Assembly (NCBI RefSeq): GCF_009380215.1
Contig: NZ_WHUG01000002.1
Location: 558,001-622,000, forward strand
Length of the DNA stretch: 64,000 nt
Direction: 5' to 3'
DNA from: Rugamonas aquatica
GTDB taxonomy: Bacteria; Pseudomonadota; Gammaproteobacteria; Burkholderiales; Burkholderiaceae_D
Part shown: one piece after another, positions 56,527 to 64,000 of the stretch
How the letters are laid out: each line of letters opens with the position of its first letter
Numbering within the stretch: the stretch's first letter is position 1
Translations under genes and position numbers: made by a program
Notes under the pieces: model-generated
What the model saw: only the letters and a program-made list of their open reading frames with translations
Databases searched by the model: none
What the model was told of the DNA's origin: nothing

Positions 56527-57702
56527 ATGGAATTCGAACTTTGGTGGTTATTGGGTATCCCGGTCTTCTTCGGACTGGGGTGGGTCGCCGCGCGCGTCGA
56601 CATACGTCAACTGGTGTCGGAATCGCGCACGCTGCCGCGCGGTTACTTCAAGGGCTTGAACTTCCTGCTCAATGAGCAGCCGGACAAGGCCATCGACGCC
56701 TTCATCGAGATCGTCCGCATGGACCCGGAAACGGCCGACATGCACTTCGCGCTGGGCAATCTGTTCCGCCGCCGGGGCGAGACCGAGCGCGCCATCCGCG
56801 TGCACCAGAACCTGCTGTCGCGCCCCGACCTGCCGCAGGAGCAGAAGGAACACGCGCAATACGAGCTGGGCATGGACTACCTGAAGGCCGGCCTGCTGGA
56901 CCGCGCCGAGGAAACCTTCAATGCCATGGTCAGCGGCCAGTACGCCGTGCAGGCGCGCCGCGCGCTGCTGGAGATCTTCCAGCGCGAGAAGGAGTGGCCG
57001 CGCGCCATCGAGGCGGCGATCGGCCTGCAGGAATCGGGCGCCGGTTCGCGCCAGAAGGAAATCGCGCAGTTCTACTGCGAGCTGGCGCAGGATGCCCTGG
57101 TGCACATGCATCCGGAGCAGGCGCTGCCGCTGCTGGACAAGTCGCTGCACGCCGACCGCGTCAACGTGCGCGCCACCATGCTGAGCGGCGACGCCCAGCT
57201 GGCGCAGGGCGATGTCGAAGGCGCGCTGCTGACCTGGCGCCGCGTCGAGCAGATCAGCGTGCCGCATACGGCGCTGGTGGCGCAGCGCATGATGGATGCC
57301 TACCGCAAGGTCGGCCGTCCGCAGGAAGGCGTCAACCTGCTGAAATCCTATCTGGAACAGGCTTCGTCGATCGACCTGATCGAGGTGGTGTACAAGGCGG
57401 TGCTGGAGCTGGACGGCGTGGACGCCGCCAAGCAGCTGGTCAGCAATGAGCTGCGTCGCACGCCGACCCTGCTGGGCCTGGACAAATTGCTGGAGGCGCG
57501 GCTGATGGACGCGCCGGCCAACCTGGTGCCGGAACTGTCGATGGTCAAGAATCTGGTCCACGGTTATACGCAGAAACTGGCACGCTATCAATGCAGCCAT
57601 TGTGGTTTCAAGGCCCGTCAGTTCTACTGGCAGTGCCCGGGATGCAGCCGCTGGGAGACTTACCCGCCGCGCCGCACCGAAGAACTCAACGTCATGAATT
57701 AA
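56527..57702 (+). CDS. lapB: LapB (YciM), regulator of LPS synthesis
   Basis: A 391-residue inner-membrane-anchored protein: one N-terminal helix (LWWLLGIPVFFGLGWVAARV), several TPR repeats (about residues 35-340; RGYFKGLNFLLNEQPDKAID opens them), and a C-terminal rubredoxin-like metal site with CSHCGF and CPGCSRW. In E. coli LapB brings LpxC to FtsH for degradation. All four Cys are present. It starts 12 bases after lapA. Confidence 0.95.
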   Translation: MEFELWWLLGIPVFFGLGWVAARVDIRQLVSESRTLPRGYFKGLNFLLNEQPDKAIDAFIEIVRMDPETADMHFALGNLFRRRGETERAIRVHQNLLSRPDLPQEQKEHAQYELGMDYLKAGLLDRAEETFNAMVSGQYAVQARRALLEIFQREKEWPRAIEAAIGLQESGAGSRQKEIAQFYCELAQDALVHMHPEQALPLLDKSLHADRVNVRATMLSGDAQLAQGDVEGALLTWRRVEQISVPHTALVAQRMMDAYRKVGRPQEGVNLLKSYLEQASSIDLIEVVYKAVLELDGVDAAKQLVSNELRRTPTLLGLDKLLEARLMDAPANLVPELSMVKNLVHGYTQKLARYQCSHCGFKARQFYWQCPGCSRWETYPPRRTEELNVMN

Positions 57703-57714
57703 AAGAGCACCAAC

Positions 57715-59082
57715 ATGAAAATCACCATCATCGGCACCGGCTATGTAGGCCTCGTCACCGGCGCTTGCCTCGCCGAACTGGGCAACGACGTTTTCTGCCT
57801 CGACGTCGACCAGAAGAAAATCGATCTGCTCAACAACGGCGGCATTCCGATCCACGAGCCGGGCCTGGAAGAAGTGGTTGCGCGCAACCGTGCCGCCGGC
57901 CGTCTGCAATTCTCCACCGATGTCGCGGCTTCGGTCGCGCACGGCTGCCTGCAATTCATCGCCGTCGGCACACCGCCGGACGAGGACGGTTCGGCCGACC
58001 TGCAATACGTGCTGGCCGCCGCCAGGAACATCGGCAAGTACATGACCGAGTTCAAGGTCATCGTCGACAAGTCGACCGTGCCTGTCGGTACCGCCGACCG
58101 CGTCACGGCTGCGGTGCAGGCCGAGCTGGCCGCGCGCGGCGATGCGTCGAAATTCTCCGTGGTCTCCAATCCCGAGTTCCTGAAAGAGGGCGCGGCGGTG
58201 GAAGACTTCATGCGTCCCGACCGTATCGTCATCGGCTGCGACAGCACGCCGGAAGGCGAGAAGGCCCACGGCCTGATGAAGAAGCTGTACACGCCGTTCA
58301 ACCGCAACCACGAGCGCACCTTCTGGATGGACGTGCGTTCGGCCGAGTTCACCAAGTACGCGGCCAATGCCATGCTGGCGACCCGCATCTCGTTCATGAA
58401 CGAGCTGGCCAACCTGGCCGACCAGGTGGGCGCGGACATTGAGGCCGTGCGTCACGGCATCGGCTCCGATCCGCGCATCGGCCACAGCTTCCTGTACGCC
58501 GGCGCGGGCTACGGCGGTTCCTGCTTCCCGAAAGACGTGCAGGCGCTGGAACGCACGGCGCGCCAGTACGACCAGGACTTGCTGATCCTGCGCGCCGTGG
58601 AAGCGGTCAACGACAAGCAGAAGCTGGTGCTGGGCCAGAAAGTGGTCAAGCGCTTTGGCGAAGACTTGAGCGGCAAGCATTTCGCGGTCTGGGGCCTGGC
58701 CTTCAAGCCGAACACCGACGACATGCGCGAAGCCCCGGCCCGCGTGCTGATCAAGCAGCTGCTGGACGGCGGCGCGACGGTGGCGGTGTACGATCCGGTC
58801 GCGATGACGGAAGCCAAGCGCGTGCTGGAGCTGGACCTGAACGCCGAAGAAATGGCGCGCATCCGCTTCGCCACCAGCCCGATGGATACGCTGACCGGCG
58901 CCGAGGCGCTGGTGATCGTCACCGAATGGAAGGCCTTCCGCAGCCCGGACTTCGACCGCATCAAGTCTTCGCTGAAGCAAGCCATCATCTTCGACGGCCG
59001 CAATCTGTTCGAGCCGGCGGTGATGGCCGAAGCAGGCTTCGAATACCACGGCATCGGCCGTTCCATCCTGACCCGCGTTTAA
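57715..59082 (+). CDS. ugd: UDP-glucose 6-dehydrogenase
   Basis: A 455-residue NAD-dependent enzyme making UDP-glucuronate for capsule, exopolysaccharide or LPS modification. The Rossmann motif is [54 protein letters not shown], and the active-site Cys in [13 protein letters not shown] are present, then [16 protein letters not shown]. It starts 12 bases after lapB in the same run of envelope genes. Confidence 0.95.
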   Translation: MKITIIGTGYVGLVTGACLAELGNDVFCLDVDQKKIDLLNNGGIPIHEPGLEEVVARNRAAGRLQFSTDVAASVAHGCLQFIAVGTPPDEDGSADLQYVLAAARNIGKYMTEFKVIVDKSTVPVGTADRVTAAVQAELAARGDASKFSVVSNPEFLKEGAAVEDFMRPDRIVIGCDSTPEGEKAHGLMKKLYTPFNRNHERTFWMDVRSAEFTKYAANAMLATRISFMNELANLADQVGADIEAVRHGIGSDPRIGHSFLYAGAGYGGSCFPKDVQALERTARQYDQDLLILRAVEAVNDKQKLVLGQKVVKRFGEDLSGKHFAVWGLAFKPNTDDMREAPARVLIKQLLDGGATVAVYDPVAMTEAKRVLELDLNAEEMARIRFATSPMDTLTGAEALVIVTEWKAFRSPDFDRIKSSLKQAIIFDGRNLFEPAVMAEAGFEYHGIGRSILTRV

Positions 59083-59091
59083 GAGGTTTCT

Positions 59092-60039
59092 GTGAGTACT
59101 AACGTCACGACTTATCAAGCACCTGCACTGGATCAAGTGCGTATCCTGGTGGTGGGCGATGTGATGCTGGACCGTTACTGGTTCGGCGACGTCAGCCGCA
59201 TTTCGCCGGAAGCGCCGGTGCCCATCGTTCGCATCGAGAAGCGCGAAGCGCGGCTGGGCGGCGCGGCCAACGTGGCGCGCAATGCTGCGGCCTTGGGCGC
59301 GCGCGCCGGTCTGCTGGGCGTGGTCGGCGCCGACGAGGCGGGCAATGAGGTGGAGCAGATGCTGCAAAGCGGCGGCATCCACAGCTATCTGAAGCGCGAC
59401 GAGGCCATCTCCACCATCATCAAGCTGCGCGTGATTGGCCGTCAGCAGCAGATGGTGCGCATCGATTTCGAGGAAGCCCCGACCGATACCGTGCTGCGCG
59501 ACAAGCTGCTGCAATTCAAGGCGCTGCTGGCCGATTACGACGTGATCGTGCTGTCGGACTATGCCAAGGGTTCGCTGGTCAACGTGGCCGACATGATCGC
59601 GTCGGCGCGCGCCGCCGGCAAGGTGGTGATGGTCGATCCTAAGGGGGATGACTTCTCGCGCTACGCCGGTGCGACCGTGCTGACGCCGAATAAATCGGAA
59701 ATGAAGCGCATCGTCGGCAGCTGGAACAGCGAAGAGCAGCTGACCGCCAAGGCGCAGGCGCTGCGCACGGAGCTGAAGCTGGACGCGCTGCTGCTGACCC
59801 GCTCCGAAGAGGGCATGACGCTGTACACCGACGGCGAGCAATTCCACATGCCGGCACAGGCGCGTGAAGTGTTCGACGTTTCCGGCGCTGGCGACACGGT
59901 GATCGCCACCATGGCCGCCATGCTGGGCGCCGGTGTCGGCTGGAACGAAGCGGTGCAGACGGCCAATCGCGCCGGCGGCATCGTGGTCGGCAAGCTGGGT
60001 ACGGCGACGGTCACGCGCGAGGAATTGTTCGACGCTTGA
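59092..60039 (+). CDS. rfaE1: D-glycero-beta-D-manno-heptose-7-phosphate kinase
   Basis: A 315-residue PfkB-family sugar kinase starting at GTG 59092, equal to the N-terminal domain of HldE; the adenylyltransferase half is absent and presumably encoded elsewhere. VVGDVMLDRYWFGDVSRISP and RLGGAANVARNAAALGA bind the sugar, and FDVSGAGDTVIATMAAMLG holds the catalytic Asp. It makes ADP-heptose precursor for the LPS core. It follows ugd by nine bases. Confidence 0.94.
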   Translation: MSTNVTTYQAPALDQVRILVVGDVMLDRYWFGDVSRISPEAPVPIVRIEKREARLGGAANVARNAAALGARAGLLGVVGADEAGNEVEQMLQSGGIHSYLKRDEAISTIIKLRVIGRQQQMVRIDFEEAPTDTVLRDKLLQFKALLADYDVIVLSDYAKGSLVNVADMIASARAAGKVVMVDPKGDDFSRYAGATVLTPNKSEMKRIVGSWNSEEQLTAKAQALRTELKLDALLLTRSEEGMTLYTDGEQFHMPAQAREVFDVSGAGDTVIATMAAMLGAGVGWNEAVQTANRAGGIVVGKLGTATVTREELFDA

Positions 60040-60166
60040 TGGCCGGCTTCTGACGCATGTCATAAAAGCTTCATGAATGATCTGTCAACCGACGCTGAGG
60101 TTGGCCGTTAAGGGTGTTCAAGGCGCGGTTGTCGCCCTTGCTTTCACCCACCATGGAGATTGAGAC

Positions 60167-60589
60167 ATGTTCAAGAAAATTTTGCTGGCTGTTGCGACCC
60201 TGATTGCAACGATGGGCTTCGCTTTTGCGCAGGTCGACGTCAACAAGGCTGACGCCGCCGCGCTGGACTCGGTCAAGGGCATCGGCCCGGTCAAATCGAA
60301 AGCCATCCTGGAAGAGCGCAAAAAAGGCGATTTCAAGGATTGGGCTGATTTCGAGAAGCGCGTGAAGGGTATCGGCGAGAAAAGCGCCGTCAAGCTGTCG
60401 CAGGCCGGCTTGGTTGTGAACGGCAAGCCGCTCGACGGCGCGCCAGCCGCTGCGGCAGCACCGGCCGCCAAGGCCGACAAGGCAGCCGACAAAGCTGCCG
60501 CCAAGGCTGACAAAGCCGCTGCGAAGGCTGCGGCCAAAGCCGACAAGGCCGCCGCCGCATCGACTCCGGCTGCCGCGCCAGCCAAGTAA
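60167..60589 (+). CDS. Exported ComEA-like helix-hairpin-helix protein with H1-like tail
   Basis: A 140-residue exported protein: signal peptide (MFKKILLAVATLIATMGFAFA), a ComEA-type double helix-hairpin-helix domain (VDVNKADAAALDSVKGIGPV, then FEKRVKGIGEKSAVKLSQAG), and a 45-residue Lys/Ala tail with repeats of AKADKAA. ComEA binds incoming DNA in the periplasm during transformation. The tail resembles bacterial histone-H1-like proteins and should add non-specific DNA binding. Most ComEA-like proteins of Burkholderiales lack so long a tail. Confidence 0.85.
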   Translation: MFKKILLAVATLIATMGFAFAQVDVNKADAAALDSVKGIGPVKSKAILEERKKGDFKDWADFEKRVKGIGEKSAVKLSQAGLVVNGKPLDGAPAAAAAPAAKADKAADKAAAKADKAAAKAAAKADKAAAASTPAAAPAK

Positions 60590-60605
60590 GCTTCGTCGCT
60601 TCCCC

Positions 60606-60636
60606 AAACCCGCAGCCGGCCGCTGCGGGTTTTTTG
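60606..60636 (+). terminator. Rho-independent terminator after the ComEA-like gene
   Basis: ACCCGCAGC (60608-60616) pairs with GCTGCGGGT (60622-60630), followed by a run of T. Confidence 0.9.
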
Positions 60637-60713
60637 TTTGTGTTTTGTTTCCAAATCAAAAATGATCGCTGATCCGTGCGAAGATGTTGAGATCTTTTCA
60701 CCGGAGACAGACG

Positions 60714-62078
60714 ATGCATTGCAAGCCACTCATCTTGACCGCCCTCAGCGTGCTGGCCGTCGCGCCAGCCCTTGCGGCCGGCCCTGACACCACGCGTCAC
60801 CAGGCCCAGATCGACCAGATCGTCAAGGAAATCTCTCCGCTTCGCATCGAAGGCTACATCAACAAGCTGGTCGGCTTCCGCACGCGCCACACGATGTCGG
60901 ACACGGTCTCCGAAACCGAAGGCATAGGCGCGGCCCGGCGCTGGATCAAGAGCGAGCTGGAGCGCTGCGGCGCGGCCCAGGGCGGCCGCCTGCAAGTGGC
61001 GTTCGACAGCCATGTCGCACCGGTCTCCGCGCGCATCAGCCGGCCGACCGAAATCGTCAACGTGGTGGCCACCCTGCCGGGCACGCAGGCCGCGTCCGTG
61101 GACCGCATGTACGTGGTCAGCGGCCACTACGACTCGCGCAACACCGACGTCATGGATGCCAAGGGCGACGCGCCCGGCGCCAACGACGACGCTTCCGGCA
61201 CCGCCGCCGTGATGGAAATGGCGTGCGTCATGGCCAAGTACAAATTCGACGCCACGCTGGTCTTCATGACCGTGGCGGCGGAAGAGCAGGGCTTGCTGGG
61301 CGCGGCGCACTGGGCCGAGCTGGCGAAGCAGAAGAATCTGAACATCGCCGGCATGTTCACCAACGACATCATCGGCAGCTCGCGCGACGAGCACGGCAAG
61401 GTCGACAACACGCAAGTGCGTTTGTTCGCCGAAGGCTTGCCGGTGCAAAAGGAAAACAGCGACACCGTGCGGACGCTGATCCAGACCGGCGGCGAGAACG
61501 ATTCGCTGTCGCGCCAGCTGGCGCGGGCGGTGAAGGAGGCGGGCGAGCGTTACGTGCCCAAGTTCAAAGTCAACGTCATCCAGCGCCGCGACCGTTACCT
61601 GCGCGGCGGCGACCACATGCCGTTCCTGGAGCGCGGCTACGCGGCCTTGCGCTTCACCGAGCCGGCCGAAGACTTCAACCACCAGCACCAGAACATCCGC
61701 ACCGAGAATGGCGTGCTGATCGGCGACCTGCCGCAGTACGACGATTTCAACTACATCGCCCAGGTGGCGCGGGTGAACGCGGCGGCCTTGTCGTCGCTGT
61801 CGCTGGCGCCGGCCGCGCCGGCCAAGGTGCAGGTGCGTACCGCCAAATTGCAGAACGATACCGAGCTGGTATGGCAAGCCAATGCCGAGCCGGACCTGGC
61901 GGGCTACCGCATCGTCTGGCGCGACACCTCGGCCGCCGAATGGCAGGGCAGCCAGTTCGTCGGCAAGGCCACCGAGTTCACGCTGCCGCTGTCGAAGGAC
62001 AACTACTACTTCGGCGTCCAAGCCATCGACACGGAAGGCAACGCCAGCCCCGCCAGCTACCCGACGCCGCTGCGCTAA
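60714..62078 (+). CDS. Exported M28-family zinc peptidase with fibronectin-III domain
   Basis: A 454-residue exported protein: signal peptide (MHCKPLILTALSVLAVAPAL), M28 aminopeptidase domain with zinc ligands in VVSGHYDSRN (His), GANDDASGTAAVMEM (Asp) and FMTVAAEEQGLLG (catalytic Glu and zinc Glu), then a His in RGGDHMPFLERGY. The C-terminal 90 residues form a fibronectin-III-like domain (LVWQANAEPDLAGYRIVWRD, then NYYFGVQAIDTEGNASP). GGAGA precedes the ATG at 60714. It probably digests external peptides. Confidence 0.9.
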   Translation: MHCKPLILTALSVLAVAPALAAGPDTTRHQAQIDQIVKEISPLRIEGYINKLVGFRTRHTMSDTVSETEGIGAARRWIKSELERCGAAQGGRLQVAFDSHVAPVSARISRPTEIVNVVATLPGTQAASVDRMYVVSGHYDSRNTDVMDAKGDAPGANDDASGTAAVMEMACVMAKYKFDATLVFMTVAAEEQGLLGAAHWAELAKQKNLNIAGMFTNDIIGSSRDEHGKVDNTQVRLFAEGLPVQKENSDTVRTLIQTGGENDSLSRQLARAVKEAGERYVPKFKVNVIQRRDRYLRGGDHMPFLERGYAALRFTEPAEDFNHQHQNIRTENGVLIGDLPQYDDFNYIAQVARVNAAALSSLSLAPAAPAKVQVRTAKLQNDTELVWQANAEPDLAGYRIVWRDTSAAEWQGSQFVGKATEFTLPLSKDNYYFGVQAIDTEGNASPASYPTPLR

Positions 62079-62084
62079 ACCCAT

Positions 62085-62172
62085 CCGGGGTCAGGTCCCC
62101 CATTTCTACACGGTCTCGGCTGTAGTCCTCGCTACAGCCGAGACCGTGTAGAAATGGGGGACCTGACCCCGG
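62085..62172. repeat. Perfect 41-bp inverted repeat with GGGGTCAGG ends
   Basis: The arms 62085-62125 and 62132-62172 are exact reverse complements around six bases. The outer ends read CCGGGGTCAGGTCCCCCATT. It starts seven bases after the M28 peptidase stop and would make an extremely stable RNA hairpin or a DNA cruciform. The GGGGTCAGG end is reminiscent of repeat families spread by REP-associated tyrosine transposases; a related diverged copy is at 47079-47125. Confidence 0.92.
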
Positions 62173-62206
62173 GTTATAATTGCGCTTCTTCAACGGGGGA
62201 GCGCAC

Positions 62207-63529
62207 ATGACGCTGAGAATTTCCCGCATCCTGCATGCCGGCTATGTGTTCGAATGCGATGGAACGCGCATCGTGTTCGATCCGATTTTCGAGAACCCGT
62301 TCAGCAGGAATTGCCACGCCTTCCCTGATGTGCGTTTCGACCTCGCGCAGATACGCGGGATGAAGCCGGATGCGGTGTTCATCTCGCACTTCCATGACGA
62401 CCACTGCTCGATGGAGAGCCTGGATCTGCTCGATCGCGATACGCCGATTTACCTCTACTGCCTGTTCGATGAACTGTTCGCGATGATACGCGCGCTGGGC
62501 TTCGTCAACGTGCGGCCGCTGAAGGTGGATGCGCCGGTGCAGGTCGGCGCCATCGAAGTCATTCCGCGCAAGGCGCTCGATTCCGACGTCGATTCGATGT
62601 TCCACATCCGCGCCGCCGGACTGAATGTGCTGAACGTCGTCGATTCGTGGATGGACCCGGAAACGCTGGAGCAGCTCAAACCCTACGCGCCGTGGGATAT
62701 GGTGCTGTGGCCTTTCCAGACCATGCGCGAGATCGATGTCATCGCGCCGTCGCGCGCGGAGGGCGGCACTCCGCTACTGCCGGAGGAATGGCCCGAACAG
62801 CTGCAGGCGCTGGCGCCGCGCTATGTGGTACCGAGTTCCTGCCAGTTCGTGCAGGAGCCGTGGTCTTGGTACAACCACTCGCTGTTCCCGATCACCTATC
62901 GCCAGTTCGCGCAGGAAGTCAGTGCGTGGTTGCCGGGCGCCGGCATTGTGCGCCTGAACCCGTCGGTGTCGGTGGAGCTGACGCCGCATGCGCTGACGCC
63001 ATCGGCGCCGCTGGCGTGGGTGCTACCGGTCGGCGAGCAGGATGTTGACTATGCATACGATGCCGCCATCACGCCGCCGCCGACATCGGAGATCGCCCGC
63101 CATCTCGCGCCGCTCAGCGCCGAGCAAACCTTGCTGGCGCTGGACTACTGCCGCAACGGCCTGCTCGAAAAATACCGCGACATGGAGCTGACACCGGACA
63201 GCTATTTCGAAACGCCCTGCGTCTGGCAGCTGTCGGTCTACGATCATGAGGGCGTGGCGCAGCAGTTCCGCTACCGCATACACGGCGACGACATCGCGCT
63301 CACCGGCGACCAGGAGGCGCCGACGTGGACGACCGAAATCCCCGTCGCCAAACTGTACGCCGGGCTGGCGATGGGTGAGTCGCTGACGTCGATGTACATG
63401 CGCATCAACGGCGCGCCGCCCGATGCCGACATCGTCGACGATCCGCTGATACGCTGCCTGTTCAACGACGCCTTCGGCGCCTACCAGTCGGCCCAACTGA
63501 AACGCATCAAGGAGCGCAACGCACAATGA
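62207..63529 (+). CDS. Metallo-beta-lactamase-fold hydrolase
   Basis: A 440-residue soluble protein. The N-terminal metallo-beta-lactamase domain (about residues 1-250) has GTRIVFDPIFENPFS and the metal motif ISHFHDDHCSMES (HxHxDH); further ligand candidates are Asp in VVDSWMDP and a His later. The C-terminal 190 residues are a separate domain I do not recognise (LAGLAMGESLTSMYMRINGA-type helical end). GGGGGAG before the ATG at 62207 fixes the start. Its stop overlaps the start of the deacetylase gene (ATGA), so the two are coupled. The substrate is unknown. Confidence 0.8.
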   Translation: MTLRISRILHAGYVFECDGTRIVFDPIFENPFSRNCHAFPDVRFDLAQIRGMKPDAVFISHFHDDHCSMESLDLLDRDTPIYLYCLFDELFAMIRALGFVNVRPLKVDAPVQVGAIEVIPRKALDSDVDSMFHIRAAGLNVLNVVDSWMDPETLEQLKPYAPWDMVLWPFQTMREIDVIAPSRAEGGTPLLPEEWPEQLQALAPRYVVPSSCQFVQEPWSWYNHSLFPITYRQFAQEVSAWLPGAGIVRLNPSVSVELTPHALTPSAPLAWVLPVGEQDVDYAYDAAITPPPTSEIARHLAPLSAEQTLLALDYCRNGLLEKYRDMELTPDSYFETPCVWQLSVYDHEGVAQQFRYRIHGDDIALTGDQEAPTWTTEIPVAKLYAGLAMGESLTSMYMRINGAPPDADIVDDPLIRCLFNDAFGAYQSAQLKRIKERNAQ

Positions 63530-64000
63530 CGTCATGGAGACCGGCTCTGCGCCGCGCAGTGATTCTCGCCACGATGGCCTACGCCCCGGCTGCGCACGCG
63601 CAGTCCGTGGCCTTCACCTTCGATGACGGCCCGCGGCTGGAGACGACGCCGCTGATGTCGCCGCAGCAGCGCAACCAGGCGCTGCTCGATGCGCTGGCCG
63701 CGCATCGTGTGCAGGCGGCCTTGTTCGTCACCTGCGGCTTCGGCGCGGACAAGCCGGAAGGCTATGCGCTGGCCAAGGCCTGGGGCCAGGCGGGCCATGC
63801 GCTCGGCAATCACACGATGACCCATCCCGACCTGAACGACGCCAAGCTCAGTCTCGCGCAGTATCGCCAGGAGGTGCAGGACTGCGACCGCATCACGGCC
63901 AGCCTACCGGGTTATCAGAAATGGTTCCGCTTCACTTATCTGCGTGAAGGGAACACGCCGGAAAAGCGCGACGGCATGCGCGCCTTCCTCAGGCAGAGCG
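63526..64000 (+). CDS. Polysaccharide deacetylase (NodB-like), 3' end beyond window
   Basis: An exported protein cut by the right window edge after about 158 codons. A signal peptide ends at AHAQS, followed at once by the NodB-domain motif VAFTFDDGPRLET (catalytic base and metal Asp pair); the zinc His pair is in GNHTMTHPDLN. Family members remove acetyl groups from chitin, peptidoglycan or exopolysaccharide. Its ATG overlaps the stop of the metallo-beta-lactamase-fold gene. The rest of the catalytic domain is not visible. Confidence 0.85.
   Translation, partial: MTSWRPALRRAVILATMAYAPAAHAQSVAFTFDDGPRLETTPLMSPQQRNQALLDALAAHRVQAALFVTCGFGADKPEGYALAKAWGQAGHALGNHTMTHPDLNDAKLSLAQYRQEVQDCDRITASLPGYQKWFRFTYLREGNTPEKRDGMRAFLRQS

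Noticed and set aside
56548..60063. An 1171-codon open frame on the minus strand
   Set aside because: It lies opposite lapB, ugd and rfaE1, all of which have clear family motifs. The long frame is a by-product of high GC and codon bias; its translation is His/Gln/Arg-rich with no domain.

Overview
The window looks like a chromosome segment of a betaproteobacterium of the order Burkholderiales, most likely an Oxalobacteraceae (Massilia/Duganella/Janthinobacterium-like). This is inferred from the GC-rich coding, the gene order gyrA - DUF2059 - serC - pheA - hisC - tyrA - aroA - cmk - rpsA - ihfB - lapA - lapB - ugd - rfaE1, and the divergent ompA/ubiG/gph group. No database search was possible; every family name comes from reading motifs.

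Region 1 (1-3.2 kb) is a gene-poor, visibly less GC-rich accessory segment. It holds small leftward genes behind a consensus sigma-70 promoter, a T4 Imm-like superinfection-immunity protein with a zinc ribbon, a run of five perfect hairpins, and an end that resembles an integration site (tandem 12-bp repeats, a tRNA/tmRNA-like 3' end, then a 25-bp perfect terminator stem). It is probably the right end of a genomic island. Region 2 (3.4-9.4 kb) is chromosomal: a LytS/LytTR two-component pair, an S41 peptidase, a DegT-type aminotransferase, and an ECF41 sigma factor with its carboxymuconolactone-decarboxylase target. Both of the last two carry the exact ECF41 promoter motif.

Region 3 (9.6-37.8 kb) is the most interesting part. 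A sigma-54 activator with no sensory domain is translationally coupled to a complete ccmABCDEFGHI cytochrome c maturation operon. Facing it is a ten-gene leftward operon: DUF1549/DUF1553 protein, Tat-exported DUF1501 protein, CHRD protein, three c-type cytochromes, exported peroxiredoxin, SMP-30-like protein, lectin-like protein and a GroEL paralogue. Next come a TonB-dependent receptor and, divergently, an operon of an inactive rhodanese, a cytochrome b561, a dedicated TonB-ExbB-ExbD and an RND pump. Three -24/-12 promoters lie 52-55 bp before the first gene of each of the three structural transcription units. This suggests one sigma-54-controlled envelope redox/uptake/export system that supplies its own cytochrome maturation. 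Its substrate is unknown.

Region 4 (37.8-64 kb) is mostly housekeeping: metY, a tandem pair of unknown paralogues behind a palindromic operator, gph, ubiG, ompA, gyrA, the aromatic amino-acid/cmk/rpsA supercluster, envelope genes (lapAB, ugd, rfaE1), a ComEA-like protein with a histone-H1-like tail, an M28 peptidase, a metallo-beta-lactamase-fold protein and a truncated polysaccharide deacetylase. Dispersed palindromic repeats, including a perfect 41-bp-arm hairpin at 62.1 kb, sit between these genes.
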